Shown here in pieces: positions 37,058 to 46,630 of a stretch of 64,000 nucleotides of DNA (its first letter is position 1; each line of letters begins with the position of its first letter). The translations under genes and the position numbers were made by a program. Location: positions 1,834,892 through 1,898,891 of the forward strand of contig NZ_JH594596.1 of NCBI RefSeq assembly GCF_000243215.1, in the 5' to 3' direction. The notes under the pieces are model-generated. The model worked only from the letters and a program-made list of their open reading frames with translations, was not told the origin of the DNA and searched no databases. The DNA is from Odoribacter laneus YIT 12061. GTDB lineage: Bacteria; Bacteroidota; Bacteroidia; Bacteroidales; Marinifilaceae.

Positions 37058-37062
37058 AGAAC

Positions 37063-38685
37063 ATGTATAAGCGATTTTTTCATAAGAAATGTCTGATTTG
37101 CTTTCTGATTCCGGTACGACGGACGTTATTTCCCCAAACGTCTGCTCAACACCTGATTTACCGAGCGACACAAACATTTTCAATTGTACTTTTCTCATCG
37201 TTTGTCTTTCTAAAAACAACCGTAGCACAGGAAACTGTACTGCAGCGGGTGGCAGATTATCTGTCACCCTTTACAAATTTTACACCCCAAGTCTTTCAAA
37301 ATCCGGCCTTACAATATTATCAGCATCAAAACGGCAGGACAGAACTAGCCCTGTCGGCTCATTACAAGGACGATAAAAAGACCCGGATCATGCAGGAAGG
37401 AGAGGGAGAACAAGGATTTCAATTTAACGCTGAGTCCTGGAATAAATTAAACGCACTTTCCCGGATATGGGGACAAGCTTTTTATAAGAATAGCCAAACT
37501 TTCAATATCCGTTGGAATGAAACATCCGATTTTCAAGTAGTTTATCCATACGTTATGGCCGATACGCTGGGAGGGGATTTAAAATCGGAAATTTATTCTT
37601 TTAAGGGAGGATATGCCCGCGAACAGCGGACTTTTCTCTGGGGAGCCGAATTAAACTACCGAGCCAATATGGAATACCGGAAAAAAGACCCGCGTCCCCG
37701 AAACATCGTATCGGACTTAAACGGCCAAATCGGAATCGCCCTCAAACTAAAAGAAAACTACACCCTTGGAACTTCCCTAAAAGCCCGCAAATATAAGCAA
37801 ACGAACAATGTCAAGTTTTTCAGTGAACTGGGCGTATACAAAGTTTACCATATGAGCGGTTTAGGCATGGACTACGTCCGTTTTTCCGGCACAAACAATA
37901 ATACCTATTATAAAGGGAAAGCCTATAGCGGCAGTCTGGAGGTTTATCCCCGGCTGAAACATGGATTTTCTTTAGCCATCACTTATAATCATTTTAATTT
38001 CGAAAAAATACTCTCGGATTTAAATAATCTTCCTTTAAATGAAATGACGGAAAACCGCATCAGCGGAGAAATAAGCTGGCGCCATACGACAAGAGCACAG
38101 GGATGGGGAATCCGACTGACAGCAGAAACCGCCAAGCGAAAAGGCACGGAAAATTTATTTGGAGATGCCACCAGCGGAGCTTATAAACAGATCGGTTCTG
38201 CTCAACAATATATTTGTCAGCAACTATTTTCCCAACTTCTTTTTCTTTACGAAAACAAGCGTTCTGCCCGCTTTCACTGGAGTATATCGCCTTATGCCGG
38301 CTATCATCAAATAGAAAGCAAATATCTCTCCCCCTTAAGGCGACTTCATTCTGAAATGCTAAATGTAGGAATCGGTCTGAATGCTTCGCATGTTTTAAAG
38401 AAGTGTCTATTACACTTTACACTAAAAGGAATACGTGCCCAGTCGCTTCATTCCGAGCTGGTACTAAAGGAAGGGAGTACAGAGAAAAAAATAACGGAAA
38501 TGTTATCTGGCAACTATGATGTACTCTCCGCCCACCAAACCTCCGTTCAGGGAGAGGCCCGGTTTGACTATAGCGGAGGATTAACGAATAAAACCTTATT
38601 TGTAAAAGCACAAGGCCGTTACAACCGATATAGCAATCATTCGGAAAGCATTCATCTTTCACTGGCTTTGGGACTCGTATTGTAA
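37063..38685 (+). CDS. DUF6850-type outer-membrane beta-barrel protein
   Basis: The 540-residue protein has an unusually long N-terminus; the export signal is best seen at residues about 35-55 (TFSIVLFSSFVFLKTTVAQ) after a basic stretch, so the true start may be internal, although no ATG exists between the first codon and that segment. From residue 60 it is a series of amphipathic beta-strands (RTELALSAHYKDDKKTRIM; KHGFSLAITYNHFNF) ending in LSLALGLVL, an outer-membrane barrel. It is the third gene of the TonB receptor unit. The DUF number is from memory. Confidence 0.7.
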   Translation: MYKRFFHKKCLICFLIPVRRTLFPQTSAQHLIYRATQTFSIVLFSSFVFLKTTVAQETVLQRVADYLSPFTNFTPQVFQNPALQYYQHQNGRTELALSAHYKDDKKTRIMQEGEGEQGFQFNAESWNKLNALSRIWGQAFYKNSQTFNIRWNETSDFQVVYPYVMADTLGGDLKSEIYSFKGGYAREQRTFLWGAELNYRANMEYRKKDPRPRNIVSDLNGQIGIALKLKENYTLGTSLKARKYKQTNNVKFFSELGVYKVYHMSGLGMDYVRFSGTNNNTYYKGKAYSGSLEVYPRLKHGFSLAITYNHFNFEKILSDLNNLPLNEMTENRISGEISWRHTTRAQGWGIRLTAETAKRKGTENLFGDATSGAYKQIGSAQQYICQQLFSQLLFLYENKRSARFHWSISPYAGYHQIESKYLSPLRRLHSEMLNVGIGLNASHVLKKCLLHFTLKGIRAQSLHSELVLKEGSTEKKITEMLSGNYDVLSAHQTSVQGEARFDYSGGLTNKTLFVKAQGRYNRYSNHSESIHLSLALGLVL

Positions 38686-38810
38686 AACCGACTCTTTGGC
38701 CAATCAAGAATATGGAAAACAGTATAGAAGACTGTCATCTGCCCCTCTATTAGGGGAAAGGGAGGATTTACCAAAACCTCAATTTTGGGGTATCCCGGGG
38801 CAGAATTCTG

Positions 38811-38987
38811 GGATATTCCCACTGCTCCGACAAGTCGGCAAGTACATTGCTGCTGAACGTGATTTTGACTATCACCTATTGGCTCGTCCATCACCGGCAA
38901 GCAGGCCATTCCGCTATCGCTCCAGTCCTCTTGATTTGCTTTCCAGGTATTTTCGGACTACTTCCTTTTTTGCTTTTTAAGAAATAA
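38811..38987 (+). pseudogene. C-terminal remnant of an unidentified multi-helix membrane protein
   Basis: One frame reads 58 codons from GYSHCSDKSAST through LLLNVILTITYWLVHHR and IAPVLLICFPGIFGLLPFLL to FKK and a stop. It contains two strong hydrophobic helices and no start codon. It looks like the end of a polytopic membrane protein whose front was lost; the 125 bp between it and the DUF6850 gene have no continuing frame. The family is not identifiable. Confidence 0.4.
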
Positions 38988-38991
38988 AACA

Positions 38992-39026
38992 ACCGGCTAT
39001 CCGAAGCATCGTACTGGATAGCCGGT
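38992..39026 (-). terminator. Terminator after the PepSY/lipoprotein pair
   Basis: ACCGGCTATCC (38992-39002) pairs with GGATAGCCGGT (39016-39026). On the minus strand the stem is followed by TGTTTTATTTC. It ends the transcript of the gene at 39048. Confidence 0.75.
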
Positions 39027-39047
39027 AAACTTTACCCGCTAAAAGTA

Positions 39048-39620
39048 TCAGAAAAATAAAAGAAACAGCAGAGGAAATAAAATTCCGACAAGCAATTCAA
39101 TTCCTCCTCGTCCCCCTATTCCCTTTTTCCCCTTCACTAAAATAAGACCCGTTATCGTAATGATTAACAAAGACAAAGCAAAAATATCAGAAAATACAGT
39201 CCACCAACGCCCCGGATTGTAATGTAAACGATTAAAAGCGCTGATCACCGGACGTTTTCGGACTTGTTCATAAACCGCTTCTCCATTCGTCAAATCAATG
39301 ACCAGAGAAGATCCTCCTTTTATAAAAATCTTCAATTGATTTTCTTTCGGAAAATAATGTTTGGTATAACCTTTTTCATCCTCTCCCACCTTTTCCATAA
39401 AAGAAATAGCATCCTCCCTGGAAATCTCTTCTCTCACTTTCAACGCCCCGGGATTTATAACAAATTCCTCCCGGCTTATTGAATATTCCGCATTGAAATC
39501 CCGCTTGTGATTCAGCATAATTCCCGATACGGCATAAATCACAATAATGCCCGAAAAGAAATAAGAAAGATCCCGGTGGATAAACCGGCATCCTTTACGT
39601 ATCTGAGCTATTCTGGACAT
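39048..39620 (-). CDS. PepSY-associated transmembrane helix protein
   Basis: The 190-residue protein has an N-terminal helix (YFFSGIIVIYAVSGIMLNH, residues about 19-37), a periplasmic PepSY-like domain (SREDAISFMEKVG; VIDLTNGEAVYEQV), and two C-terminal helices (SDIFALSLLIITITGLILV; ELLVGILFPLLFLLFF). This is the short form of the family. It is 5 nt downstream of a lipoprotein gene with which it forms a two-gene unit. The role may be in metal handling or electron transfer at the inner membrane; that is inference from family membership. Confidence 0.8.
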   Translation of the reverse strand: MSRIAQIRKGCRFIHRDLSYFFSGIIVIYAVSGIMLNHKRDFNAEYSISREEFVINPGALKVREEISREDAISFMEKVGEDEKGYTKHYFPKENQLKIFIKGGSSLVIDLTNGEAVYEQVRKRPVISAFNRLHYNPGRWWTVFSDIFALSLLIITITGLILVKGKKGIGGRGGIELLVGILFPLLFLLFF

Positions 39621-39625
39621 TTCTT

Positions 39626-40222
39626 TTACAGGATGGTATAGGTATCAGCCTCTATATGATAAAACGAAAGATAATCTTTTCCTTCTTTTTCTTTCCGTTC
39701 AGCAATACGTTTCCGGAAATTTTCAATTCTTTCCTGTTGAGTGGTAGCCATCGTTTCTCCCTGGGCTTTTTGTTCGGAAGAACAACCGGCTTCGTCGTTT
39801 CCATGCTTCGGAGCAGTCTGCGACTTCAGCATTTCCTCCCATTGCGCCAGATAAGCTTCATCGATACGATCTTCCACCAATGTGCCTTTTACCCGAACTA
39901 TATTATTTACCGTTTCCTGCTTAAAACTACCTATTTTCTCACCGGCTTCTACCCGAATGGTTTGGGTGTCGTTACTGCCCATCAGAAAGATTTTACCTCC
40001 TCCGTGAGCACAAATATGCGTACATACTCCCTCGGCTTCTATTTCCTGTCCGTTCAACGTTTCCGCTTTACCTAATAAATCATCGATTTGTAGTATTTGG
40101 GAACTGGTCTGCTCGCTGGGATTTGCCTGTTTATTACTTTTTTTACCCGATTGGCATCCTTGTCCGATCAAACTGAAAATAAATATTCCCGTAAGCGTAC
40201 TCAATAAATAAAATGTTTTCAT
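39626..40222 (-). CDS. Lipoprotein with OB-like domain and CxxxC-H motif
   Basis: The 198-residue protein has a lipobox ending at Cys23 (FSLIGQGCQSG), a domain of about 90 residues with ETLNGQEIEAEGVCTHICAH then GGGKIFLMG and NIVRVKGTLVEDRID, which looks like a small OB fold, and a charged C-terminal coiled segment (QERIENFRKRIAERKEKEG). The CTHICAHGG cluster (two Cys, two His within seven residues) could bind a metal. It precedes the PepSY gene by 5 nt. Function is unknown. Confidence 0.65.
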   Translation of the reverse strand: MKTFYLLSTLTGIFIFSLIGQGCQSGKKSNKQANPSEQTSSQILQIDDLLGKAETLNGQEIEAEGVCTHICAHGGGKIFLMGSNDTQTIRVEAGEKIGSFKQETVNNIVRVKGTLVEDRIDEAYLAQWEEMLKSQTAPKHGNDEAGCSSEQKAQGETMATTQQERIENFRKRIAERKEKEGKDYLSFYHIEADTYTIL

Positions 40223-40436
40223 ATTTCAAATGAGATTAAATTATATATTAATTAAGCAAAGTTAAGAAATCATCTCCTGGATTTCAATACCTAAATCTAG
40301 GGATTCTATCCGAAGGAAAGTTTTTTACCTGATCTCCGTTCTTAAACAGCCCGTAAGCGGTTGTATAAATGTCTGTTTTCCAATAATTCTACGTCTTCTT
40401 TGTCCGGTACGGTAGTTCTATTCTAAAACCCCTTCG

Positions 40437-40951
40437 GTCAAGGACGACTTCTTCTGGCTCTCATCGCAACTGCTTTTTCCTGTATGATGGTATTTATACT
40501 TTTCTGGCTTTTATTTGATAAAACAGTAGAAAATGCATTTGTAAATATCGGCGGGAATAATCCCGGAGTTTTTATACCGGAACGGGACAAACAATTCTAT
40601 TTTTGGATAGCAGTGATCCGGAGCATGTTTTTCAGCCCGATAGGTGAAGAATTTCTCTACAGAGAAGTGATCCACGGTAGCTTCACCCCTAAATTTGGGG
40701 AAACCGCAGCTTCTGTTTTCGACTCATTGGCCTTTGCTCTCATTCATATCGCTCATTTTAGACTCATTTACATTTCAGGTAGCTGGCATTCTCTCCCTTT
40801 TCCGGTAATACGCTGGATTTTAGCCATGTTTCTTGCCAGTCAGGTATTTTTCAGATGTAAACAATATTGTACTTCCATTTGGAGAGCCGTTTGTGCACAT
40901 TCAGGATTCAATGCGATAATGATGTATCTCATTTTTTATCATTTAGAATAA
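40437..40951 (+). pseudogene. CPBP family intramembrane metalloprotease, degraded 5' end
   Basis: The readable frame runs from just after a TAA at 40434-40436. It opens NPFGQGRLLLALIATAFS, which belongs inside the first helical region of such proteases, and continues with SPIGEEFLYREVIHG (the EExxxR motif), FALIHIAHF and AHSGFNAIMMYL (the two His motifs). All three active-site motifs are present, but the N-terminal region is lost. The +2 frame upstream (SSILKP) suggests an indel in the CCCC run at 40439-40442. The first ATG in frame is at 40481. The middle segment between motifs is also atypical. Confidence 0.6.
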
Positions 40952-41069
40952 ATCCTGAGAGAAGGAAAGAATTCAGAACCGGAACATACGAAAAAAGGAT
41001 ATCATTTTTATGGACAGTCACAGCTCTTCCTCCCTGGATATTTAATATATTTGTGCAATAAATAACCCC

Positions 41070-41951
41070 ATGACGGATCAGAATTATAACACCTTCCCCC
41101 GGATTCGCACGATACACGGCATAAATTATTTATGCAACAGCGATCTATCGACATGTATTCCTTTGCTTTACGACTATGTAGCTTCTCCCTGCGAAGAAGT
41201 CATTGTGGTCGCAAAGGGCGGCTTTCAGGATGACTGCAAGGAGTATGTCGGGGGAAAATATGGACTGATTGATCTGAAAGGAAAGGAAATTCTTCCTTTG
41301 GTTTATGACTATATTTTCAATGCTAATCAGGGAACAGTAATGCTCAATCGGGGAGGACAGGGACAACCCAACGGAGGATACCTATGCAAAGGTGGCAAAT
41401 GGGGATTCTGTGACTTGAAAGGCCGGGTGATTACCCCTTGTAGATACGACAATGCTGATTTCTTTGATGGAGATTATGCCCGTGTTTGTGTCAACAGGCA
41501 GTGGGGATTTATTGACAGATCGGGCAAAGAAGTGATTCCAACCGTTTATAGGGATCTATGGAATTTTTCTGAAGGATTAGCCCGCTTCCGGAATTCAAAA
41601 GGATTATTCGGATTTATAGCTAAAAATGGCAAGGAAGTGATAGCAGGCAAATATGAAGATGCAACGGATTTCCTAAACAAAAATGCCTGCGTCTGTTGTA
41701 ACAAGAAATGGGGAGTGATTGACACAGCAGGTCGTCTACAGACAGAGCTGAAATACGATGAAATCGAACAAGACAAATACGATTGGATGCAAGTACGCAT
41801 CGGCAACTGCTACGGATATATAGACCACCAAGGCCATGAAAAAATTCCGGTAAAATATCATTATTTAAGCCATTACATCGACGATTATGCCGAAGCAAAA
41901 ATCGGCGACCACTATGGTCTTATCGATCGTCAGGGAATTTGGAAAAAGTGA
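41070..41951 (+). CDS. WG-repeat protein
   Basis: The 293-residue protein consists of about seven WG-type repeats of 30-45 residues, each with a pattern such as GKWGFCDLKGRVITPCRYDN, RQWGFIDRSGKEVIPTVYRD, KKWGVIDTAGRLQTELKYDE and NCYGYIDHQGHEKIPVKYHY. There is no signal peptide or membrane helix, so it is probably cytoplasmic. WG-repeat proteins are protein-interaction scaffolds; partners are unknown. It stands alone between a broken protease gene and palindrome copy 4. Confidence 0.9.
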   Translation: MTDQNYNTFPRIRTIHGINYLCNSDLSTCIPLLYDYVASPCEEVIVVAKGGFQDDCKEYVGGKYGLIDLKGKEILPLVYDYIFNANQGTVMLNRGGQGQPNGGYLCKGGKWGFCDLKGRVITPCRYDNADFFDGDYARVCVNRQWGFIDRSGKEVIPTVYRDLWNFSEGLARFRNSKGLFGFIAKNGKEVIAGKYEDATDFLNKNACVCCNKKWGVIDTAGRLQTELKYDEIEQDKYDWMQVRIGNCYGYIDHQGHEKIPVKYHYLSHYIDDYAEAKIGDHYGLIDRQGIWKK

Positions 41952-42075
41952 CAAAAACAAATGCCCGAACAGCTATTTTTCAGGCCCGGAGGAGTGTCCT
42001 AGGAGGACATTGGGATTCACTTCAGACCCTCAACGACAAAATAATCATTCAAAACATCCATCTAACAGATAAAAA

Positions 42076-42106
42076 TTACACATTAGGGACGTGCCCTAAT
42101 GTGTAA
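42076..42106 (+). repeat. Dispersed palindrome, copy 4 (forward orientation)
   Basis: The same 13-bp perfect stem and ACGTG loop as copy 1 at 21161; the 31 bases are identical. It lies 125 nt after the WG-repeat gene and 70 nt from the end of the truncated rsgA. Confidence 0.85.
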
Positions 42107-42176
42107 ATAACGTAAAATTCAGATCAGTTATACCAATCCCAATCATGACTTCTTCCCCGTTCTCGGGCGTTACAAG

Positions 42177-42407
42177 TTAAAATGCTTCTTGGATGACCCA
42201 ATCTCCGGTACAAGGATATTCGGAAACCTCGCTTCCATATAACATATTTTCTGTCTGTCCGCAAGCGTAATGCCCCGTCTCAGACACTATCTCCTGACAG
42301 GTCTTGTGGGTAACGGTTAGTTGACCACGTAAAAAATCTTTATAATTTGAATTTTGTTTCTGTCGGAAGAGTTCTTCATTCCAACCGTATACTTGTAACG
42401 GGTTCAT
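42177..42407 (-). pseudogene. rsgA: Truncated N-terminal fragment of an RsgA-like GTPase
   Basis: The 76-residue ORF begins MNPLQVYGWNEELFRQKQNS and contains VTHKTCQEIVSETGHYACG and YPCTGDWVIQ, which is the N-terminal OB-fold of ribosome-small-subunit-dependent GTPase A up to its conserved GDWV. It stops just after that, before the GTPase domain. Neither other frame downstream continues the family. It is therefore a fragment, likely an accessory paralog rather than the housekeeping copy. Confidence 0.65.
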
Positions 42408-42463
42408 TACTTTTGTTTCTTAATCAGGAGACTGCCTTTGACAACAGTCCCCTTGATTGTTAT

Positions 42464-43240
42464 TTAAATTTTCTTCCCGATATAAAACACATATCCGTAG
42501 AACTCTTTGTATTTATGGTACAACTCCATTTCGAGGCGTTGACCGGCAATAAGTTCTTCAACAATCTTATCCCCTTGATGTTTCTCCAGAAATGCCTGTT
42601 GTATCTTGCAACAGGGAGCAAAATAGTGCTCCGTCCAGCAATTCTCCGGTAGAATAAAAGTAGCAACAGGAACGTAACCTGCATTCTGCATTTGGGCGAC
42701 TTTGTTCGGAATCGTATCTATTTCCGTATAATGTGCCATCCAGAAATCATAAATTTCTGCCGGGCGTTGGGGTGTGAACCACGAAGCCTCCGAGACAGCG
42801 ATATAACCGCCTTTCCTTAGATATTGCCTCCACTCATTTAGCCCTTGTTCAAAGCCAATATTATAGATAGCCCCTTCCGACCAAATCAGGTCTAAAGATT
42901 CTTTCTCGAACGGAAGTGTCTCCACCATCGAACCGACGATGGCCTTTACCCGACCAGACAAACCAAGAGCCTGAGCATTTCTGTTGAAAATATTGATAAA
43001 ATCGGGAAAGAGATCGAGCCCTGTAATATGTCCCGGGGCGTTTTGTGCCAGCGTCATGGTCTGTCCGCCCGTTCCGCAGCCGAGGTCGGCAATGCGGGAC
43101 TGCGGAGTCAGATTATCAATAAAATGCAACGCTCTAATAGTTGCTTCGGGACTTCCCGGCCCCTGTCGTTTCACATTTGAAAAGTATTCGCAGATTAAAT
43201 TGAAATCAAATTCGTGAATTGTTTTATTTTTGTTACTCAT
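42464..43240 (-). CDS. Class I SAM-dependent methyltransferase
   Basis: From the ATG at 43240 ([20 protein letters not shown]) the product has 258 residues. Motif I is [16 protein letters not shown], motif [18 protein letters not shown], and the post-I acidic region and [19 protein letters not shown] follow. The C-terminal part includes [15 protein letters not shown] and [10 protein letters not shown]. An upstream in-frame ATG at 43300 adds a hydrophobic run untypical for the family. It shares a strand with the truncated rsgA and may form a small horizontally acquired group with it. Substrate unknown. Confidence 0.85.
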   Translation of the reverse strand: MSNKNKTIHEFDFNLICEYFSNVKRQGPGSPEATIRALHFIDNLTPQSRIADLGCGTGGQTMTLAQNAPGHITGLDLFPDFINIFNRNAQALGLSGRVKAIVGSMVETLPFEKESLDLIWSEGAIYNIGFEQGLNEWRQYLRKGGYIAVSEASWFTPQRPAEIYDFWMAHYTEIDTIPNKVAQMQNAGYVPVATFILPENCWTEHYFAPCCKIQQAFLEKHQGDKIVEELIAGQRLEMELYHKYKEFYGYVFYIGKKI

Positions 43241-44371
43241 TACTTTAATGTATATAGCATACACGCAAAAACATAACAATACGTCTGTCATTGTATGCAA
43301 ATTAAACTACAATGTAAATACATGAAAATCGTCTCAGAAAGATTATCTGAGAGTAAACGAAAGGACAATCTGCATCAGAAACGCAAATTGTTTACTAAAC
43401 CAAATCCGATTTATTTGTTTTTGTCATCGCTGCAAAGATATGCAATCTTTTGTTTTCCAGCAAATTTGCTACAAATAAAATATACGTCTTCTATAGAAGA
43501 GATAGTTGAAGCAATGGAAGAGCTACTGCTACACGACTTTCTCTATACTGCAACTGTCAATGAATGCCCCAAAATGCCACTTCCAGACAGCTTAAAAAAT
43601 GTTTCTTGATTCTTCTTTCATTGGACCGGAGCTTTCTTTATCCATTCATTTTGTAGCGTAATGCGGATAATCCTCTCCCCATTCTTCAGTCGGGTCATGG
43701 ATGAGTTATGAGCACTACATCTTCCAGGTTAATGTAGTGAAGGCCAGGAGTTACTATCATTCTGATCGGCAAACATTTTCTCAATATATTCTTTGAATTC
43801 CTTTATTTTTTGTCGGAACATGAAAATTTTATCAATCGGTGGAGTAAATATTAACCGACATATAACAATAAAAGCACGTATAATATTGATATTTACCTGT
43901 ATAGGGATAGGAGAATTCAATATCCCGAAAAGCATTGTCAGACCTTGTTCTGTACTGGCAGAAGGTAGCTTGCAGCTTCCTCCCCTACCTTGTCTTTTCT
44001 TGATTTAGGTTGACTTTTTTCAGTCTTATCTTAATAAAAATAGAGAGAGCTTCTTCCAAATGCTTCTTCCGCTTGAGGCTCAAATAAATTTTCCCCTCCA
44101 TGTTTTACTCTTTGGGAGTCAACTTTTTTAGCGAAAGACACCCTTGCAAAAGTATGTTTTTGGACAGATTTATAATAAATCAAAATCGAGTATTTTCTGT
44201 CTTTCAGATTTAATTCCTACATTTACAGCCGTATAATAAAGGATGTATGTAAATAACGAGCAAAAAACATTTGGAAAGATACATATAAGTACTGAGTTCT
44301 AAAGGAAGTTGGTATATAGTTCTGATTTTGTTACAGATTCAAAAAATGTAAGACATATAAAACAAGAGAGG
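43241..44371. other. 1.1-kb interval without a supported gene
   Basis: A plus-strand frame at 43295-43609 and several shorter ones have no ribosome binding site, no family resemblance and skewed composition. GTTGACTTTTTT at 44009 and GTCAACTTTTTT at 44118 occur about 110 bp apart and may be ends of a lost insertion sequence, but no transposase could be read. I treat the region as decayed DNA. Confidence 0.4.
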
Positions 44372-45412
44372 ATGATAAATACACTGACATCATTGAGATT
44401 CTTGTTTGCTATGATGATTTTTGGGGCACATTGCTATGTAATCGACAGTTTTTTTGACGCCCATTTTTTCAAAGAGGGATTTGTGGGAGTCAGTTTCTTT
44501 TTTGTATTAAGCGGTTTCATTATAGCATATAACTATCAGCATAAACTGCAAGAAAATAAGATAAGCAAACGAACTTTCTGGGTGGCACGCATCGCACGTG
44601 TTTATCCTTTACATTGGCTCACGCTGTTTATAGCTGTAATTTTAGGGAATTATGTTGTCGCATCAGACTGTATGGACTGGCTGAAACACTTTCTTGCATC
44701 CTTTACCCTTACAAATGCTTATATTCCCAAGGCTGATTATTTTTTTTCTTTTAATAGTCCTTCCTGGAGTCTGTGTTGCGAGCAGCTTTTTTATTTTTGT
44801 TTCCCGTTTCTCATTCCATTGGCAAAGACCTACAAACGGTTGCTATATCTGTTCATACCTATAGCCATAATCGTAGTAACGGGTATGTATTTCACTCCGG
44901 AAGATGAGATAAAAGGATATTGGTATGTCAATCCCGTAACTCGTTTCCCGGATTTTATTGTTGGTATGCTGCTGTTCCACCTGTATAATTTTTTAAAAAA
45001 TAAGCATATTACTTCACGACAAGGCAGTGCAATGGAAATAATATCAGTGCTTTTTTTTCTGTCTTTCTATCTTTTTGCTTCTGAAATTCCTAAAGTATAC
45101 CGATATTCCTGTTACTATTGGTTACCCGTCGCTATGGTATTAATCAGTTTCTCATTACAAAAAGGGGTACTCTCGCGCATATTGTCAAACCGTTTATTAG
45201 TTACAGGTGGAGAAATAAGCTACAGCTTTTATCTGATTCACCTTTTTGTGCTGTTACTGTACGCAGAATGGCAAAAAGAAACGAATTTCAAAATAGCATG
45301 GTATATTTCAATTCCAGTTCTATTCTGTATCATAATTTTGTTGAGTCTGCTGTCCTACCGTTATTTTGAAAAACCCATGAATCAGAAAATCAAATCATTA
45401 TTCAATAAATAA
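44372..45412 (+). CDS. Acyltransferase 3 family membrane protein
   Basis: From the ATG at 44372 (preceded by AAGAGAGG) the product has 346 residues and about ten membrane helices. MINTLTSLRFLFAMMIFGAH, then GFVGVSFFFVLSGFIIAYNY and KRTFWVARIARVYPLHWLTL form the N-terminal signature of acyltransferase 3 (O-acetylation of polysaccharides or lipids), with the His in FGAH and Arg in RIARVYP. YSFYLIHLFVLLL marks the C-terminal helices. It is followed after 5 nt by a DUF418 gene, so the two probably act together on the envelope. Confidence 0.88.
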   Translation: MINTLTSLRFLFAMMIFGAHCYVIDSFFDAHFFKEGFVGVSFFFVLSGFIIAYNYQHKLQENKISKRTFWVARIARVYPLHWLTLFIAVILGNYVVASDCMDWLKHFLASFTLTNAYIPKADYFFSFNSPSWSLCCEQLFYFCFPFLIPLAKTYKRLLYLFIPIAIIVVTGMYFTPEDEIKGYWYVNPVTRFPDFIVGMLLFHLYNFLKNKHITSRQGSAMEIISVLFFLSFYLFASEIPKVYRYSCYYWLPVAMVLISFSLQKGVLSRILSNRLLVTGGEISYSFYLIHLFVLLLYAEWQKETNFKIAWYISIPVLFCIIILLSLLSYRYFEKPMNQKIKSLFNK

Positions 45413-45417
45413 ACATC

Positions 45418-46593
45418 ATGGAACAACTTCTAAAAAAAAATCCTCGCATAGAGGTGGTAGATGCCCTGCGTGGGTTTGCTGTAATGGCCATTATCTTGGT
45501 TCATAATCTTGAGCATTTCATCTTTCCGGTATATCCAACAGACTCTCCCGAGTGGCTTAACATATTGGATCATGGAGTTTTCAATAGTGTTTTCAGTCTT
45601 TTTGCCGGAAAAGCGTATGCTATCTTTGCCCTGCTTTTTGGATTTACATTCTATATACAGACCAACAATCAGAAAAAACAGGGAAAGGATTTCGGATATA
45701 GGTTTCTATGGCGCTTAGTTTTACTGGTGGGGTTTGCAACACTGAATGCCGCTTTTTTCCCGGCGGGAGATGTACTCTTGTTATTCGCGGTAGTAGGGCT
45801 TGTGTTGTTTTTTACACGAAACTGGAGCGACAAAGCAATATTGATAACCTCCATAATATTTCTTTTGCAACCCGTAGAATGGTATCACTATATAGCCAGT
45901 CTTATAAATCCCGCACACCAATTGCCCGATTTGAAGGTTGGTGAAATGTATTCAGAAGTGACTGAATATACAAAATCAGGAAATTTTGGAGAATTCATTC
46001 TAGGAAATATTACTTTGGGACAAAAAGCCAGTTTGTTTTGGGCAATTAATGCCGGCCGTTTCTTTCAAACTGCCGGGCTATTCCTGCTTGGTTTCTACAT
46101 CGGCAGAAAGCAACTGTTTGTTTCTTCTGAAAAAAACTTGCGCTTGTGGATAAAGACACTAATTGTTTCGGCGATTTCATTTGCTCCTTTATATACACTG
46201 AAAGAACTAGTCATGAAGAATGACGCTATTATACAACAAAGTGCAGGAACAGCATTTGACATGTGGCAAAAATTAGCCTTTACGCTGGTTCTGGTTGCAT
46301 CCTTCGTGATACTCTACCCAAACAATACATTCAACAAAATGGTAAGCAATCTGCGTTTTTATGGTAAAATGAGCCTTACGAACTACATCACACAGTCCAT
46401 TATAGGAGCTTTTATCTATTTTCCTTTCGGCCTTTACCTTGCACCTTATTGCGGATATACAATAAGTCTGTTAATCGGTATATTCACTTTCCTGTTACAA
46501 GTTCGATTCTGCAAATGGTGGCTTAATAAACATAAACAAGGACCTTTGGAGTATATATGGCACAAATGGACTTGGATTGGTACAAATAAATAA
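45418..46593 (+). CDS. DUF418 domain membrane protein
   Basis: The 391-residue polytopic protein opens with RIEVVDALRGFAVMAIILVH, which is shared by DUF418 and related heparan-alpha-glucosaminide acetyltransferase-like proteins, and ends with the DUF418 region (MSLTNYITQSIIGAFIYFPF; CKWWLNKHKQGPLEYIWHKW). There are about ten helices. It follows the acyltransferase 3 gene without room for a promoter. Function is unknown but membrane acyl transfer is likely. A terminator follows directly. Confidence 0.88.
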   Translation: MEQLLKKNPRIEVVDALRGFAVMAIILVHNLEHFIFPVYPTDSPEWLNILDHGVFNSVFSLFAGKAYAIFALLFGFTFYIQTNNQKKQGKDFGYRFLWRLVLLVGFATLNAAFFPAGDVLLLFAVVGLVLFFTRNWSDKAILITSIIFLLQPVEWYHYIASLINPAHQLPDLKVGEMYSEVTEYTKSGNFGEFILGNITLGQKASLFWAINAGRFFQTAGLFLLGFYIGRKQLFVSSEKNLRLWIKTLIVSAISFAPLYTLKELVMKNDAIIQQSAGTAFDMWQKLAFTLVLVASFVILYPNNTFNKMVSNLRFYGKMSLTNYITQSIIGAFIYFPFGLYLAPYCGYTISLLIGIFTFLLQVRFCKWWLNKHKQGPLEYIWHKWTWIGTNK

Positions 46594-46599
46594 TATAAC

Positions 46600-46630
46600 A
46601 AGCCTCCGGCTGGGTTTCCGCTGGAGGCTT
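46600..46630 (+). terminator. Terminator after the acyltransferase-DUF418 pair
   Basis: AAGCCTCC (46600-46607) pairs with GGAGGCTT (46623-46630), followed by CTAATCTTTGC. The stem extends through GC pairs towards the loop. Confidence 0.7.

Noticed and set aside
43295-43609. A 104-codon plus-strand ORF after the methyltransferase.
   Set aside because: It starts inside the methyltransferase upstream region, has no recognisable domain, and its composition changes along its length; treated as decayed DNA.
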